Shown piece after piece: positions 27,861 to 43,579 of a stretch of DNA of 64,000 nucleotides. The stretch is from positions 107,346 through 171,345 of the forward strand of contig JACGCK010000101.1 in the NCBI GenBank assembly GCA_014925825.1, written 5' to 3'. The stretch is from Pholiota molesta. Lineage: Eukaryota > Basidiomycota > Agaricomycetes > Agaricales > Strophariaceae. Position 1 is the first letter of the stretch. The number at the start of each line of letters is the position of its first letter. Both the position numbers and the translations under genes were made by a program. The notes beneath the pieces were generated by a model. The model had not been told where the DNA came from. It made no database searches and was given only the letters and a program-made list of their open reading frames with translations.

Positions 27861-30440
27861 CGGCGCTGCTGCGTAGCCTAGTCTCCGGCGCGAGCGGAAC
27901 GCCATCATGTCCTTCAACAGCCTCTGTCCAGTCTCACTCACCACGTCGCATCCACCCTCCCGCTGCCGTTCGCGATACACCCTCCGTCCACCAGCAGATC
28001 CAGCCGCAACAGCGCAGGACCGGACGCACGGCCACCACCTATGGCCAACATTTAAGCCAGCAATCCCAGCGGCAACAACACCCAAGGACGACACGGCGAT
28101 CAGCACACAACTTACCTCGCGTCATCTATGCCGACCTCCATCTTCCGTCACCAGCACCCGCAGCATTCCCGAACACAACCTCGACTACGTACAACTACGA
28201 CTTGGAAAGTGACAGCCCGCAGGCGGCCTCAGCTGAACCATCCGGCTCAGCATTCCCGCGAACGACGACGACGACGAGGCGCCATCGTCCGGAGCGCGCC
28301 TTGGACGCCGGTTGCATGCGCTCGACCGTGTAAAGTGCGTGCCCCGTATTCCATACGACTTGCAAACTCACAGTCAGCAGCGGCAGCCATCGACGACAAC
28401 GACATTCGAGCATTCGAACTTCGCTTTCACGACGGACGAGGAGGCCCCATCGACATCTCGCGGATTGCCTTTGCTCGGGAGGCGCGCTGGGATCGGCTAC
28501 GATCACTTCTAGGGGCAATTGGACGGTTATGCACGATACGACTCGCAAACTCACAGTCCGCAGGCAGCGGACATCGACGACAAGGAAGAGCCGCATCGAT
28601 TCCTGCAGAGGCCGACGACGGATCGACAGCTAGCGGATCGCCTTCGCTCTGGGGCGCATTCGGCGTCGGGATACATTGCGCTGGGCGATGTTCAGAGGCG
28701 GTTAAAATCGACGGCGGCGGCAGCATACGATTCGCACAAACTTACTCCCCATCCGGCAGCGGTCATCGACGTCAACGACGAGCTGCGTCGTCTGGCTTTG
28801 GATTACCGCGAAGGACAACGGCGGCTCGCCTTCGCTCTGGAGGGTGTATTTGAAGCCGCGTGGCTGTGGGCGTGTGGGACTATATCTAGGGGATGTTCAG
28901 TTTAAACTGCGTGCTCAGTGCGTGCCCCATACTCAATACAACCCGCAAACTCACAGTCAGCAGGCGGTGACCATCGACGACAACCACCTGGACTGTCGGT
29001 CTCTGGCCTCCGCGAAGGACGACGACGACTGCCAGCGCTGGGCGTATGGATCGTCAGCTGCGATGATATCTAGGTGGTTGGGCGTGCCCAGACTCAATAG
29101 TATTCGGAAACTCACCGTTAGCAGTGCCCCCACACCCAACATCGTCTGCCTACCAACAGACCCAGCCGAAACAGCGCCTCCACCTCGCCACCAAGCCCGC
29201 CATGCAAGGACGACACTCCGAACAGGACACCACTTACCTCGCCCGACTCACAACTCGCCGACGCCGCCCTCCAACTTCCGCCACCCAGCACACCCTCCAC
29301 GACGCACACTACGACTTGGTAGATAATAGCCGGCGGCGATCGACGAGAACAACTGACCGTCTTTCAACCTGTAGAATCCGTATGGCGCTGCGCCGCAAAG
29401 GACGACGACGGATCGCCTTCGCTCTGGAGGCGCGTTCGACGCCGAATGCATGCCCTGCGCGTACGGAGAGTCGGCAGGGAGTTGTACGGTTCAATGTACG
29501 TCCCTGTGGTTTACTCAAAGACGAAGCTGATTAGCGAGTGGCGACAGAGATCGGATGGATCAGGACTTACGCCCGCCGACGACGTCCTGCACTTCCTGCC
29601 CCAAGTTCCAAGCCGCGGATTCCTGGAAAATCACCAAATCATGACGATGGCGGCGACGGCCGCTCCTTCCTTTCCTTTCGTACAACCTATCGTTGGGCCT
29701 ACGTCGACATGGACGAAGGACGAGTCAGCAGCGATCCAGCCGCACGGAAGCATCGCAACATACCTGATACGCTCGAGCGCAAGTCCAGTGCCCCGCTCGC
29801 CACGGGTGAAGGTATGCCTTTCGCCGCGTACACGACGAAAAGACCAAACGATGGACGTGCTGCGGGGCGGGCAGCAGTCCGTCGGTGCGATCGGGGGGTG
29901 CGGGTCATCTGGCGCGCACCTGCTATGTTTCGCGCACGCGCTTTGCGCGGTCCTGCCGCGGGATCTTCGCATGCCGCTAGCCCAAACCGAACCCCCTTCC
30001 GCCGACGTACAGCCTGTCGTCGCGATGGCCCTCGTGGACCGAGCCCCTTGAACTTGAGTCAGTATCGATCGGCTGCACGGACGCGTCGCAACATGCCTGA
30101 CATGCTCGAGCACAAACCAAGTGCCCATCTGACACGGGTAAGGTGTGTTTCCGACGACGAGAAAAGGTGGGGATGGGTACCAGGCCGTCAGTGCTGATCG
30201 CGTGTGCGGGTTACTTTGGAGCGCACCTGCTATGTGCGAGCGCGGGGTCTCCGCATACTGCCAGCCCCATCAGCGGCACCCGCGGATGCCATTTGCAGTG
30301 GCAGGACGAGGGCAGGCGATGAGAGCAAGGATAGGCGATGAGAGCGAGGGCAGGCGACGAGAGTGAGAGAGGATGCGCGGAGGCCAGAGGAGAGAAGACG
30401 AAGAGAGGAGGATGGGATGGGATGAGGGATCTCAGTAGAT
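27860..30440 (-). repeat. Degenerate exon-like module block, unit A
   Basis: GC-rich block upstream of GFAT, built from imperfect internal repeats. On the minus strand the donor-like GTGAGTTT (or GTAAGTTT) recurs at 29,115, 28,954, 28,745, 28,554 and 28,371 (spacing 161-209 bp). Four of these are paired with C(C)TAG/CCAG acceptors 46-69 nt downstream, giving candidate introns 29,115-29,070, 28,954-28,886, 28,745-28,681 and 28,554-28,509. The 115-140-nt exon-like parts share an ERRRSASCR-like stretch but do not keep one reading frame. A second family of about 300-bp repeats (CTCGAGCATGTCAGGCATGTTGCG type) lies at 29.7-30.25 kb. It could be a fast-evolving spliced non-coding transcript, a decayed multi-exon gene, or repeats with chance splice motifs. 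Confidence 0.55.
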
Positions 30441-30719
30441 TCCAGTAGGCTTTATAGCATCCTAGGAGACCATGTACGTACGTAGGAATGAATGAAATCA
30501 AGTGCGTTCCGAAAATACCAAGTCCGTGTCCGTAAGCGCTAAGCGAGATAACTAGATCTCACTGCACTCCTCCGCGTCTGCTCGCCCGAATGCATTCCCA
30601 TGTCCTGTAGGCTCCGTGGTTATGTATAGGACTTCATGTTAGCTATACTGGGAGTATGAGCCGCAGAATTACAATTGACGCAGACGCAGAAGACAAGATA
30701 TTTACTACTTTATGTCGTT

Positions 30720-32180
30720 AAGATTAGTACCATTTCAAATCTATATCTTCCTTCTATGGCCTTCAGGCATTGTCCAACCTCAGCGGCCCTCTGCAGACTG
30801 CAGACTGCTACCCCTATACAAATTCCATGACTAGAAATTCACCCTGCATAATCCAAAACCGCATAATTCGCACCAAATGCCAATTCCGCACCAACGCACC
30901 GAACATCCAACGAAAATCCACCAGCGGACAGCGCTAGCCCCATCTTCGTTAATATCTAGCCGAGACGTCCCTTTCTCACGTAATTGGTGCCGTTTTACGT
31001 TCGCGTTTCCAGGTCCCCGCGCATTCTGGAGCGAGAAGAAATGAGAATCGGGGCAGGAGGAGGTGATGGGCCGTCGTCCGTGTATCGCCCTTCACCGCAG
31101 CTTCCCAGCTGCAAGTTTTGAGAATATAGTAAAGGACAGTTAGATCTGTCTATCTATGCACAATTGAAGCGAATGCGGAATCCAAGACACTAAAATCATT
31201 AAGATTAGTATTAGACATTCAAATCTCTGACTACACCCTCCATGGCCTTCAGACGTCGTGCAACTTCAGCGCGGCCATTTCAGATCACAGAGTCCAACTA
31301 CTGTACGATTTTCTTCACTAGGAACTGACCCCGCATAACGGAAAGCCGCGCAATTCGCACTAGATTCCCAATTCACGCACCAATCCACCGAACATCCCAA
31401 CGAAAATACAGCGGCGGACAGTTCTAGCTCATCTTCATTAATATCGTAGCCAAGGCGTCCCTTTCTCACGTAACTAGTACGTTTTACGTTGGCGATTCCA
31501 GGTCCCTGCGCGTTTTGGAGCGAGAGGAAATGAGAAATGGGGCAGGAGGAAGTGATGGGCCGTAGTCCGTGTATCGCCCTTCACCGCAGCTTGCCAGCTG
31601 CAAATTTTGGGGAGACAGTAGAGGGCAGTTAGAGCCGTCTATCTATGCATAATCGAAGCGAATGCGGAATCCAAGGCATCAAGGGCATTAAGATTACTTA
31701 GTATTAGACATTCAAATCTCTATCTACGGCGTCCATCGCCTTCAGACGTCGTGCAACTTCAGCGCGGCCATATCAGATTGCAAAGTCCAACTGCTGCTCG
31801 ATTCTGTTAACTATGAATTGACCCCGCATAATGGAAAGCTACGCAATTCGCACCAGATTCCCAATTCACGTACCAATCCACCAAACAACCCAATAAAAGT
31901 ACAGCGACGGAGAGTTCTAGCCCCCATCTTCGTTAATATCGTAACAGGGGCGTTCTTTCTCACGTTGTTAGTGCCATCTTACGTTTTCGTTTCCAGGTCC
32001 CCGCGCTTTTGTAACGAGAAGAAACGAGAAACGGGGCAGGAGGCGGTAGTGGCCGTAGTCCGTGTATCGCGCTTCACCACTGCTTCCCAGCTGCAAATTT
32101 TGAGAAGAAAATGGAGCGTAGTGAGGGCTATCTATTTCCGGACATTCGCATCTGTACTACGGCATTCGGACGAGTAATGT
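30720..32180. repeat. Three nested tandem repeats of about 480 bp, unit A
   Basis: The landmark CCTTCAGACGTCGTGCAAC (or a close variant) occurs at about 30,769, 31,246 and 31,738. Each copy also holds CACGCACCAATCCACCGAACATCC, CGTCCCTTTCTCACGTA and a CCTTCACCGCAGCTTCCCAGCTGCAA-like stretch in the same order. No coding capacity was found. Confidence 0.85.
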
Positions 32181-33914
32181 GTGCATACCTGCAAACTTTC
32201 AGATGATCCAGATATCATCTTCAGCTCTTCAAGTCTTTCGCATTTTGGATTTTAGCAACGAAAAAATAGTTAATATATACGAATGTGTTAGATAAGACTT
32301 GTGATTGTAAATGGAAGGCTCCTTTCTGCGTCTGAATCTGCGATTCAGGTGAGGAGGATGGGATCATTAGATATGGTGGCACTCTTCGCACAGCGCCGGC
32401 ATCGTTCACTTTTCCGGGCGCACTTTGCGGAACAAATACGGCATATAATAGCCTACAGTTTCCCAAAATTTGAGAAGCCAGGGATTGAAATTGGACGAGA
32501 CCGAAGGGATATGCGCTCCGTTGCATCTTGGAAATGACATTTGTAAATAGGTTTAGCTCTAGACCCGAGGCTAGCGATTATCTATTCTATTTACGTATAA
32601 GCGATTACACATGTTGGCCCTGACCTTGAAACGGCGCCCTTTTTTGTGTCCTAAATGGCGAATTGGGAGAGGAGGATGGGTCAGTCATGTGTTGACATCA
32701 GTTCGCGTTGCACAGTCAACACACTGTCTCAAGAGTGCCATCTTATATCCATTGACGGCAACATGTCTAGTGTATGATTTTGTAGTACTTATACTAGTTT
32801 TTAATTTGGTGGCATGAGTTGCAAAGTGCGCTTACCATACTTGCGCATGGTGCCGGACACACCTTGCGATCCAATATTATGCCGCCACTAAATAGCCGTG
32901 ATGCAGTCTACTTAGAAACGGGTACGAGATATTATTCTGCTGTCTCCTAGTAGATGGTAATTGGTTGAGACGAAACTCGGAATGATCCACTCCGTCAACG
33001 TTCCTTGCAGGGCTCTTTCATGATGTAATAATATGAGAAAATGCGCCATTTCTTCGAATGTCAATTAGTGAATTGGGGAATGAGAAAGAGGGAATTTAAA
33101 TAGAAGACGATGAAAGTCTGGAAGAGATTCAGAAGTTTATTGGCACCTTAATCTGAAAATACAATTCTATGGTAATGGAATTGTCTAAACGACCTCAGAC
33201 ACCAATTTTGAAGTGGGAGAACGGATGCACGAAAGTGTGAGAATGAAACATCCCTGAGCGGTAAATGTAACATCATCTGCTACGTCGAGCCCATGGTTGG
33301 TCCACGGAGGAACGGTTAAAAAAAATTAGCATGGAAACAGAGAAGATGCGGCTATACCTAATGATTATCAGCCTTGGCAAAGTGTCCGTGTATAAAGGCT
33401 GGAAATTTTGGCTGGGACACTGAGCGTCCGCACTTGTCTTAGGGCGTCGTAATGCCATTTTGAACTCCCATTCCTTGACTGTCACCACCCTTCAGTGGAT
33501 ACTCGCTTCTGATGCTTGTCTGACCGCTATACACATTCATGCCTTCTTGTGGCCTCACCTTCTAAGGAATGTTCAGTGAGTTTATTTCAATTCAAGTCGC
33601 TTCTGGTCTTCTATTGATATTCTTATTCCCCTGGACAAGTTCTGACTCCGTGCGACAAGACTACAGTGCCGACAAGCTCTCCTTTCACCAATACTGCTTG
33701 GTTTTCAATGACTGATTGCCAACTGTTCCTCCTGAGCTGTCATATTGCGCGTGTGGTGATGTTTCTACATTAGGCGCCCATTATCCACAGTGAGTTCCCA
33801 CGTACTTAATGTTGTTTCCATTCCACTCTGTCTGAATCACGGTTTTGATGCCCCCACCCTGCAGCTCTATCCAGATGCTATCCTCATGTCCCAGCCCAGG
33901 CTAGGGCCCATAGA
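32181..33914. other. Array-unit interior without genes, unit A
   Basis: Non-repetitive within the unit and repeated in unit B (41,791-43,579). No coding frame with recognisable features. Unit A lacks about 75 bp that unit B has near 42,394-42,468. Confidence 0.5.
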
Positions 33915-34445
33915 AACAGTACGAAAATTTAAATTCAATTTTGGGCATCCCACCATCATGATCTGTGCTTGTAGAAGTTCTCGAAGACGCCTGTGATGTT
34001 TTGTGGTCAATTGGGTACAAACAAGGTACGAAAGTTCAAATTCGATTTTTGGGCATCCCGCTACCAATGACTATTGTTCTTAGTGCCGCGCGTGCCCATG
34101 GAACCTCTTTATTCGGTATGAAAATTCAAATTTGATTTTTGGGCATCCCGCTACCAGCATTCTTAGCACCGCACAAGGCCCATGGAACCTCTTATTCAGT
34201 ACGGAAATTCAAATTCAATATTTCGGCATCCCGGCTTGAAGCTCTCTGAAAACGTCTGTGAGGTGTCTGTGTCGGATTAGGTATGCAAGTCAAATTTGAT
34301 TTTTGGGCATCCCGCTACCATCATTCTTAGTGCCGTGCAATCTCCTCAAAAGCCTGAGCTTGTGCTTGTGGAACCCCTTCTATGATCCGCCTAAATCTTC
34401 ACGTATGAAATTCAAAGTTGATTTCTGAGCATCCTGCTGTATCAT
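33915..34445. repeat. Minisatellite with GGGCATCCC core, unit A
   Basis: Six imperfect copies, 80-120 bp apart, of TTCAAATTTGATTTTTGGGC followed by ATCCCGCTACC, near 33,920, 34,024, 34,119, 34,199, 34,280 and 34,402. Spacers share TTCTTAGTGCCG and CCCATGGAACCTCTT. Confidence 0.8.
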
Positions 34446-35275
34446 TTTCGAGTCATTCTCACATTCACGTCACAGTCCATCGCAAATGAGCCACAATGCC
34501 ACACAATTGTTTGTGGTCTGTCCATTTCTCCTCCTCTTTTAATTCTATCTAATGCGAGTTTCCTTGCAGGTTGTCTTGGTCGCTATTCCACCAAACGGCA
34601 AAAAATCAACCTCAAGTCACTGAGTTCAAGTTTTTGCCTTGCAAAGGTTCCCGTCTTACTCCGAGTTTCTTTCAGATTTCTGGATGACTATGTTCGAAGA
34701 TGTTCGGTTCCCTTGCAGTCTTTAGGTGAACTTTTGCTTGAACTGTACCTTTTCGAGTGCTGATTTCGAGCGTAGGCAGCAAAATTCGCACGTACAACAA
34801 CACCGTTTCAACCTTTTGCTGTGCGCAATGCGTGCAAACACTTGGTACGTGAAACCATTACTATATTCACCACTTACATTCCAGTCTAGCTCTTTATGCG
34901 GTGTTTTGACCTATGTGATTTTCGAGTGTGAGCCGTCGATCGGCGTCGAGATCTCCTTGCTTTCGCGCAAACAAGACTTGGTAGTGAAAACTCTTTCAGT
35001 GTTCCACGAACTTATGCACCCCAGTTATCTCCCATCATCCATACCATCGAGATCTTGCTTTCGCGCAAACAAGACTTGGTACGTGAACACCCTCTTCTAG
35101 TGTGCCACGAACTTATGCACCCGGTTAGCCTGCCCGCTTTCGCGGAAACACTTGGTACGTCGAAACTATCTTCCACGTGCCCCACGAACTTACATTCTAG
35201 CGTGTACCCCAGTTAGCCTGCCCTTCGGGGTGGGCTAACCTCTGCTCCTACATACCCAAAACACGCAAAAAAAGG

Positions 35276-37110
<1,835 letters not shown>

Positions 37111-37474
37111 GGTACAGACAAGGCGGCGGGGTGACTGGAGACGACGGTGAGTACGCTGAGCGCGGTGGGCTGTAGAGGGGAAGGGTGGATGGGGGAGTGG
37201 TTCAGCAGGTTAGTTTTAAAACCCTTCTAATGAGCCTCAAGGCCCCAAGCATGCACAAACAACGCCGTTGCGCTCCGCATCGCCCGCCCACCGTACCGCC
37301 TCGCCCACTCCACTCACGAACCCACTCGGCCTCGACTCTCCAGTGTGTCCATATCTGCGGTAGCCCTCTTCTTGCGAGTGCCGACCACCTAAATTTAGAC
37401 ATTATGTTGCTAACTACGATCAAAGAATACATACTCTGTTCTCCAACTCCCTCCACCTTGTAGCTGTTCATCTC

Positions 37475-40050
37475 GGCGCTGCTGCGTAGCCTAGTCTCCG
37501 GCGCGAGCGGAACGCCATCATGTCCTTCAACAGCCTCTGTCCAGTCTCACTCACCACGTCGCATCCACCTCCGCTGCCGTTCGCGATACACCCTCCGTCC
37601 ACCAGCAGATCCAGCCGCAACAGCGCAGGACCGGACGCACGGCCACCACCTATGGCCAACATTTAAGCCAGCAATCCCAGCGGCAACAACACCCAAGGAC
37701 GACACGGCGATCAGCACACAACTTACCTCGCGTCATCTATGCCGACCTCCATCTTCCGTCACCAGCACCCGCAGCATTCCCGAACACAACCTCGACTACG
37801 TACAACTACGACTTGGAAAGTGACAGCCCGCAGGCGGCCTCAGCTGAACCATCCGGCTCAGCATTCCCGCGAACGACGACGACGACGAGGCGCCATCGTC
37901 CGGAGCGCGCTTGGACGCCGGTTGCATGCGCTCGACCGTGTAAAGTGCGTGCCCCGTATTCCATACGACTTGCAAACTCACAGTCAGCAGCGGCAGCCAT
38001 CGACGACAACGACATTCGAGCATTCGAACTTCGCTTTCACGACGGACGAGGAGGCCCCATCGACATCTCGCGGATTGCCTTTGCTCGGGAGGCGCGCTGG
38101 GATCGGCTACGATCACTTCTAGGGGCAATTGGACGGTTATGCACGATACGACTCGCAAACTCACAGTCCGCAGGCAGCGGACATCGACGACAAGGAAGAG
38201 CCGCATCGATTCCTGCAGAGGCCGACGACGGATCGACAGCTAGCGGATCGCCTTCGCTCTGGGGCGCATTCGGCGTCGGGATACATTGCGCTGGGCGATG
38301 TTCAGAGGCGGTTAAAATCGACGGCGGCGGCAGCATACGATTCGCACAAACTTACTCCCCATCCGGCAGCGGTCATCGACGTCAACGACGAGCTGCGTCG
38401 TCTGGCTTTGGATTACCGCGAAGGACAACGGCGGCTCGCCTTCGCTCTGGAGGGTGTATTGAAGCCGCGTGGCTGTGGCGTGTGGGACTATATCTAGGGG
38501 ATGTTCAGTTTAAACTGCGTGCTCAGTGCGTGCCCCATACTCAATACAACCCGCAAACTCACAGTCAGCAGGCGGTGACCATCGACGACAACCACCTGGA
38601 CTGTCGGTCTCTGGCCTCCCGCGAAGGACGACGACGACTGCCAGCGCTGGGCGTATGGATCGTCAGCTGCGATGATATCTAGGTGGGTGCCCCAGACTCA
38701 ATAGTATTCGGAAACTCACCGTTAGCAGTGCCCCCACACCCAACATCGTCTGCCTACCAACAGACCCAGCCGAACAGCGCCTCCACCTCGCCACCAAGCC
38801 CGCCATGCAAGGACGACACCCGAACAGGACACCACTTACCTCGCCCGACTCACAACTCGCCGACGCCGCCCTCCAACTTCCGCCACCCAGCACACCCTCC
38901 AGACGCACACTACGACTTGGTAGATAATAGCCGGCGGCGATCGACGAGAACAACTGACCGTCTTTCAACCTGTAGAATCCGTATGGCGCTGCGCCGCAAA
39001 GACGACGACGGATGCCTTCGCTCTGGAGGGCGCGTTCGACGCCGAATGCATGCCCTGCGCGTACGGAGAGTCGGCAGGGAGTTGTACGTTCAATGTACGT
39101 CCCTGTGGTTTACCAAAGACGAAGCTGATTAGCGAGTGGCGACAGAGATCGGATGGACAGAACTTACGCCGCCGACGACGTCCTGCCCTTCCTGCCCCAA
39201 GTCCCAAGCCGCGGATTCCTGGAAAATCACCAAATCATGACGATGGCGGCGACGGCCGCTCCTTCCTTTCCTTTCGTACAACCTATCGTTGGGCCTACGT
39301 CGACATGGACGAGGACGAGTCAGCAGCGATCCAGCCGCACGGAAGCATCGCAACATACCTGATACGCTCGAGCGCAAGTCCAGTGCCCCGCTCGCCACGG
39401 GTGAAGGTATGCCTTTCGCCGCGTACACGACGAAAAAGACCAACGATGGACGTGCTGCGGGGCGGGCAGCAGTCCGTCAGTGCAGATCGGGGGGTGCGGG
39501 CATCTGGCGCGCACCTGCTATGTTTCGCGCACGCGCTTGCGCGGTCCTGCCGCGGGATCTTCGCATGCCGCTAGCCCAACCGAACCCCTTCCGCCGACGT
39601 ACAGCCTGTCGTCGCGATGGCCCTCGTGGACCGAGCCCCTTGAACTTGAGTCAGTATCGATCGGCTGCACGGACGCGTCGCAACATGCCTGACATGCTCG
39701 AGCACAAACAAGTGCCCAGTCTGACACGGGTAAGGTGTGTTTCCGACGACGAGAAAAGGTGGGGATGGGTACCAGGCCGTCAGTGCTGATCGCGTGTGCG
39801 GGTTACTTTGGAGCGCACCTGCTATGTGCGAGCGCGGGGTCTCCGCATACTGCCAGCCCCATCAGCGGCACCCGCTGCGAATGCCATTTGCAGTGGGCAG
39901 GACGAGGGCAGGCGATGAGAGCAAGGATAGGCGATGAGAGCGAGGGCAGGCGACGAGAGTGAGAGAGGATGCGCGGAGGCCAGAGGAGAGAAGACGAAGA
40001 GAGGAGGATGGGATGGGATGAGGGATCTCAGTAGATTCCAGTAGGCTTTA
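37475..40050 (-). repeat. Degenerate exon-like module block, unit B
   Basis: Same order and spacing of modules as in unit A, with many one-base length differences (for example CGCGCTTGG against CGCGCCTTGG). The GTGAGTTT donors and CTAG acceptors on the minus strand are kept. Confidence 0.55.
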
Positions 40051-40309
40051 TAGCATCCTAGGAGACCATGTACGTACGTAGGAATGAAAGAAATCAAGTG
40101 CGTTCCGAAAATACCAAGTCCGTGTCCGTAAGCGCTAAGCGAGATAACTAGATCTCACTGCACTCCTCCGCGTCTGCTCGCCCGAATGCATTCCCATGTC
40201 CTGTAGGCTCCGTGGTTATGTATAGGACTCCATGTTAGCTATATTGGGAGTATGAGCTGCAGAATTACAATTGAAGCAGATGCAGAATCCGAGATATTTA
40301 CTACTTTAT

Positions 40310-41790
40310 GTCGTTAAGATTAGTACGCATTTCAAATCTATATCTTCCTTCCATGGCTTTCAGGCATTGTGCAACCTCAGCGCGACCACTGCAGACTGCA
40401 GAATCCTACCCCTATACAAATTCCATGACTAGAAATTCACCCTGCATAATCCAAAACCGCATAATTCGCACCAAATGCCGAATTCACGCACCAACGCACC
40501 GAACATCCAACGAAAATCCAGCAGCGGACAGCGCTAGCCCCATCTTCGTTAATATCATAGCCGAGACGTCCCTTTCTCACGTAATTGGTGCCGTTTTACG
40601 TTCGCGTTTCCAGGTCCCCGCGCGTTCTGGAGCGAGAAGAAATGAGAATCGGGGCAGGAGGAGGTGATGGGCCGTCGTCCGTGTATCGCCCTTCACCGCA
40701 GCTTCCCAGCTGCGAATTTCTAGAATACAGTAGAGGACAGTTATATCTGTCTATCTATGCACAATAGAAGCGAATGCGGAATCCAAGACATTAAGGACAT
40801 TAAGATTAGTATTACACATTCCAATCTCTACCTACACCCTCCATGGCCTTCAGACGTCGTGCAACTTCAGCGCGGCCATTTCAGATCACAGAGTCCAACT
40901 TCTGTACAATTTCCTTCACTAGGAATTGACCCCGCATAATGGAAAGCCACGCAATTCGCACTAGATTCCCAATTCACGCACCAATCCACCGAACATCCCA
41001 ACGAAAATACAGCGGCGGACAGTTCTAGCCCATCTTCGTTAATATCGCAGCCGAGGCGTCCCTTTCTCACGTAACTAGTACGTTTTACGTTGGCGTTTTC
41101 AGGTACCTGCGCGTTTTGGAGTCAGAGGAAACGAGAAACGGGGCAGGAGGAAGTGATGGGCCGTAGTCCGTGTATCGCCATTCACTGCAGCTTCACAGCT
41201 GCAAATTTTGAGAAGAAGTAGAGGATAGTTAGCACTGTCTATCTTCGGGTAATTGAAGCGAACGCGGAGTCCAAGGAATCAAAGGTATTAAAATTAGTAT
41301 TAGACGTTCAAATCTCTACCTACACCCTCCATGGCCTGCAGACATCGTGCAACTTTCACCGCGGCCATTTCAGATCGCAGAGTCCAGGTACTGTACGGTT
41401 ATGTTAGCTAGGAATTGGCCCCACATAATGGAAAGCCACGCAATTCGCACCAAATTCCCAATTCACGCACCAATGCACCGAACATCCCGACGAAAATACA
41501 GCGACGCAGAGTTCTAGCCCCCATCTTCGTTAATATCGTAGCCGGGGCGTTCCTTTCTCACGTTGTTAGTGCCATCTTACATTTTCGTTTCCAGGTCCCC
41601 GCGCTTTTGTAACGAGAAGAAACGAGAAACGGGGCAGGAGGCGGTAGTGGCCGTAGTCCGTGTATCGCGCTTCACCACTGCTTCCCAGCTGCAAATTTTG
41701 AGAAGCAAATGGAGCATAGTTAGGGCTATCTATTCCCGGACATTCGCATCTGTACTACGACATTCGGCGAGTAATGTGTGCATACCTGCA
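40310..41790. repeat. Three nested tandem repeats of about 480 bp, unit B
   Basis: Landmarks at about 40,355, 40,848 and 41,336. The stretch is nearly identical to 49,930-51,410 and less similar to unit A. Confidence 0.85.
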
Positions 41791-43579
41791 AACTTTCAGA
41801 TGATCCAGATATCATCTTCAGCTCTTCAAGTCTTTCGCATTTTGGATTTTAGCGACGAACGAAATAGTTAATATATAAGAAGGTAAGAGTTGTAATTGTA
41901 AATGGAAGGCTCCTTTCTGCGTCTGAATCTGCGATTCAGGTGAGGAGGATGGGATCATTAGATATGGTGGCACTCTTTGCACAGTGCCGGCATCGTTCAT
42001 TTTTTCGGCCGCACTTTGCGGAACAAATACGGCATATAATAGCCTACAGTCTCCCAAAATTTGAGAAGCCAGGGATTGAAATCGGACGAGAACGAAGGGA
42101 TATGCGCATATGCGCTCCGTTGCATCTTGGAAATGTCATTTGTAAATAGGTTGAGCTCTAGACCCGAGGCTAGCGATTATCTATTTACGTATAAGCGATT
42201 ACACATGTTGACCCTGATTTTGAAACGGCGCCCTTTTTTGTGTCCTAAATGGCGAATTGGGAGAGGAGGATGGGTCAGTCATATGTTGACATCAGTTCTC
42301 GTTGCACATTGTCTACTTCTCAAGAGTGCCATCCTATATTCATTGACAGCAACATGTCTAGTGTATGATTTTGTAGTACTTATACTAGTTTTTGAATATG
42401 CATGCACTGAACTAAAATATGCAAATCCAATGCGATGCGGCACATACATAGGCGCCCGCCGCCGCGGATATGGTGGCATGAGTTGCAAAGTGCGCTTACC
42501 ATACTTGCGCATGGTGCCGGACACACCTTGTGATCCAATATTATGCCCACCACTAAATAACCGTGATACAGTTTAGAAACGGGTACGAGATATTATTCTG
42601 CTGTCTCCTAGTAGATGGAAATTGGTTGAAACGAAAACTCGGAATGATCCACTCCGTCAACGTTCCTTGCAGGGCTCTTTCATGATGTAATGATATGAGA
42701 AAATGTGCCATTCCTTCGAATGTCAATTAGTGAATTGGGGATGGAGAAAGAGGGAATTTAAATAGAAGACGATGAAAGTCTGGAAGAGATTCAGAAGTTT
42801 ATTGGCGCTTTAATCTGAAAATACAATTCTATGGTAAAGAAATTGTCTAAACGACCTCAGACACCAATTTTGAAGTGGGAGAACGGATGCACGAAAGTGT
42901 GAGAATGAAACATCCCTGAGCGGTAAATGTAACATCATCTGCTACGTCTGAGCCCATGGTTGGTCCACGGAGGAACGGTTAAAAAAAATTAGCATGGAAA
43001 CAGAGAAGATACGGCTGTACCTGGATGATTCATCAGCCTTGGCAAAGTGTCCGTGTATAAAGGCTGGAAATTTTGGCTGGGACACTGAGCGTCCGGACTT
43101 GTCTTAGGGCGTCGTAATGCCATTTTGAACTCCCATTCCTTGACTGTCACCACCCTCTGGATACTCGTTTCTGATGCTTGTCTGACCGCTATACACATTC
43201 ATGCTCCTTCTCGTGGCTCTCACCTTCTATGGAATGTTTAGTGAGTTTATCAATTCATGTCGCTTCTGGTCTTCTATTGATATTTTTATTTCCCCGGCCA
43301 AGTTCTGACTCCGTGCGACAAGACTACAGTGCCGACAAGCTCTCCTTTCACCAATACTGCTCGGTGTCCAATGTCTGATTGCCAACCGTTCCTCCTGAGC
43401 TGTTATATTGCGTGTGCGGTGATGTTTCTACATTAGGCGCCCGTTATCCACAGTGAGTTCCCACGTACTTGATGTTGTTCTCATTCCACTCTCTCTGAAT
43501 CACGGTTTTGATGCCCCCACCACTGCAGCTCTGTCCAGATGCTATCCTCATGTCCCAGCCCAGGCTAGGGCCCATAGAA

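Noticed and set aside
27860..30440. A conventional protein-coding model for the GC-rich module block
   Set aside because: Splicing out the candidate introns does not leave one open frame; long Arg-, Ser- and Ala-rich frames on both strands reflect GC-rich repeats.
33915..34445. CRISPR-like array
   Set aside because: Repeats are imperfect, spacers are homologous to each other and vary in length, and the genome is eukaryotic; it is a minisatellite.
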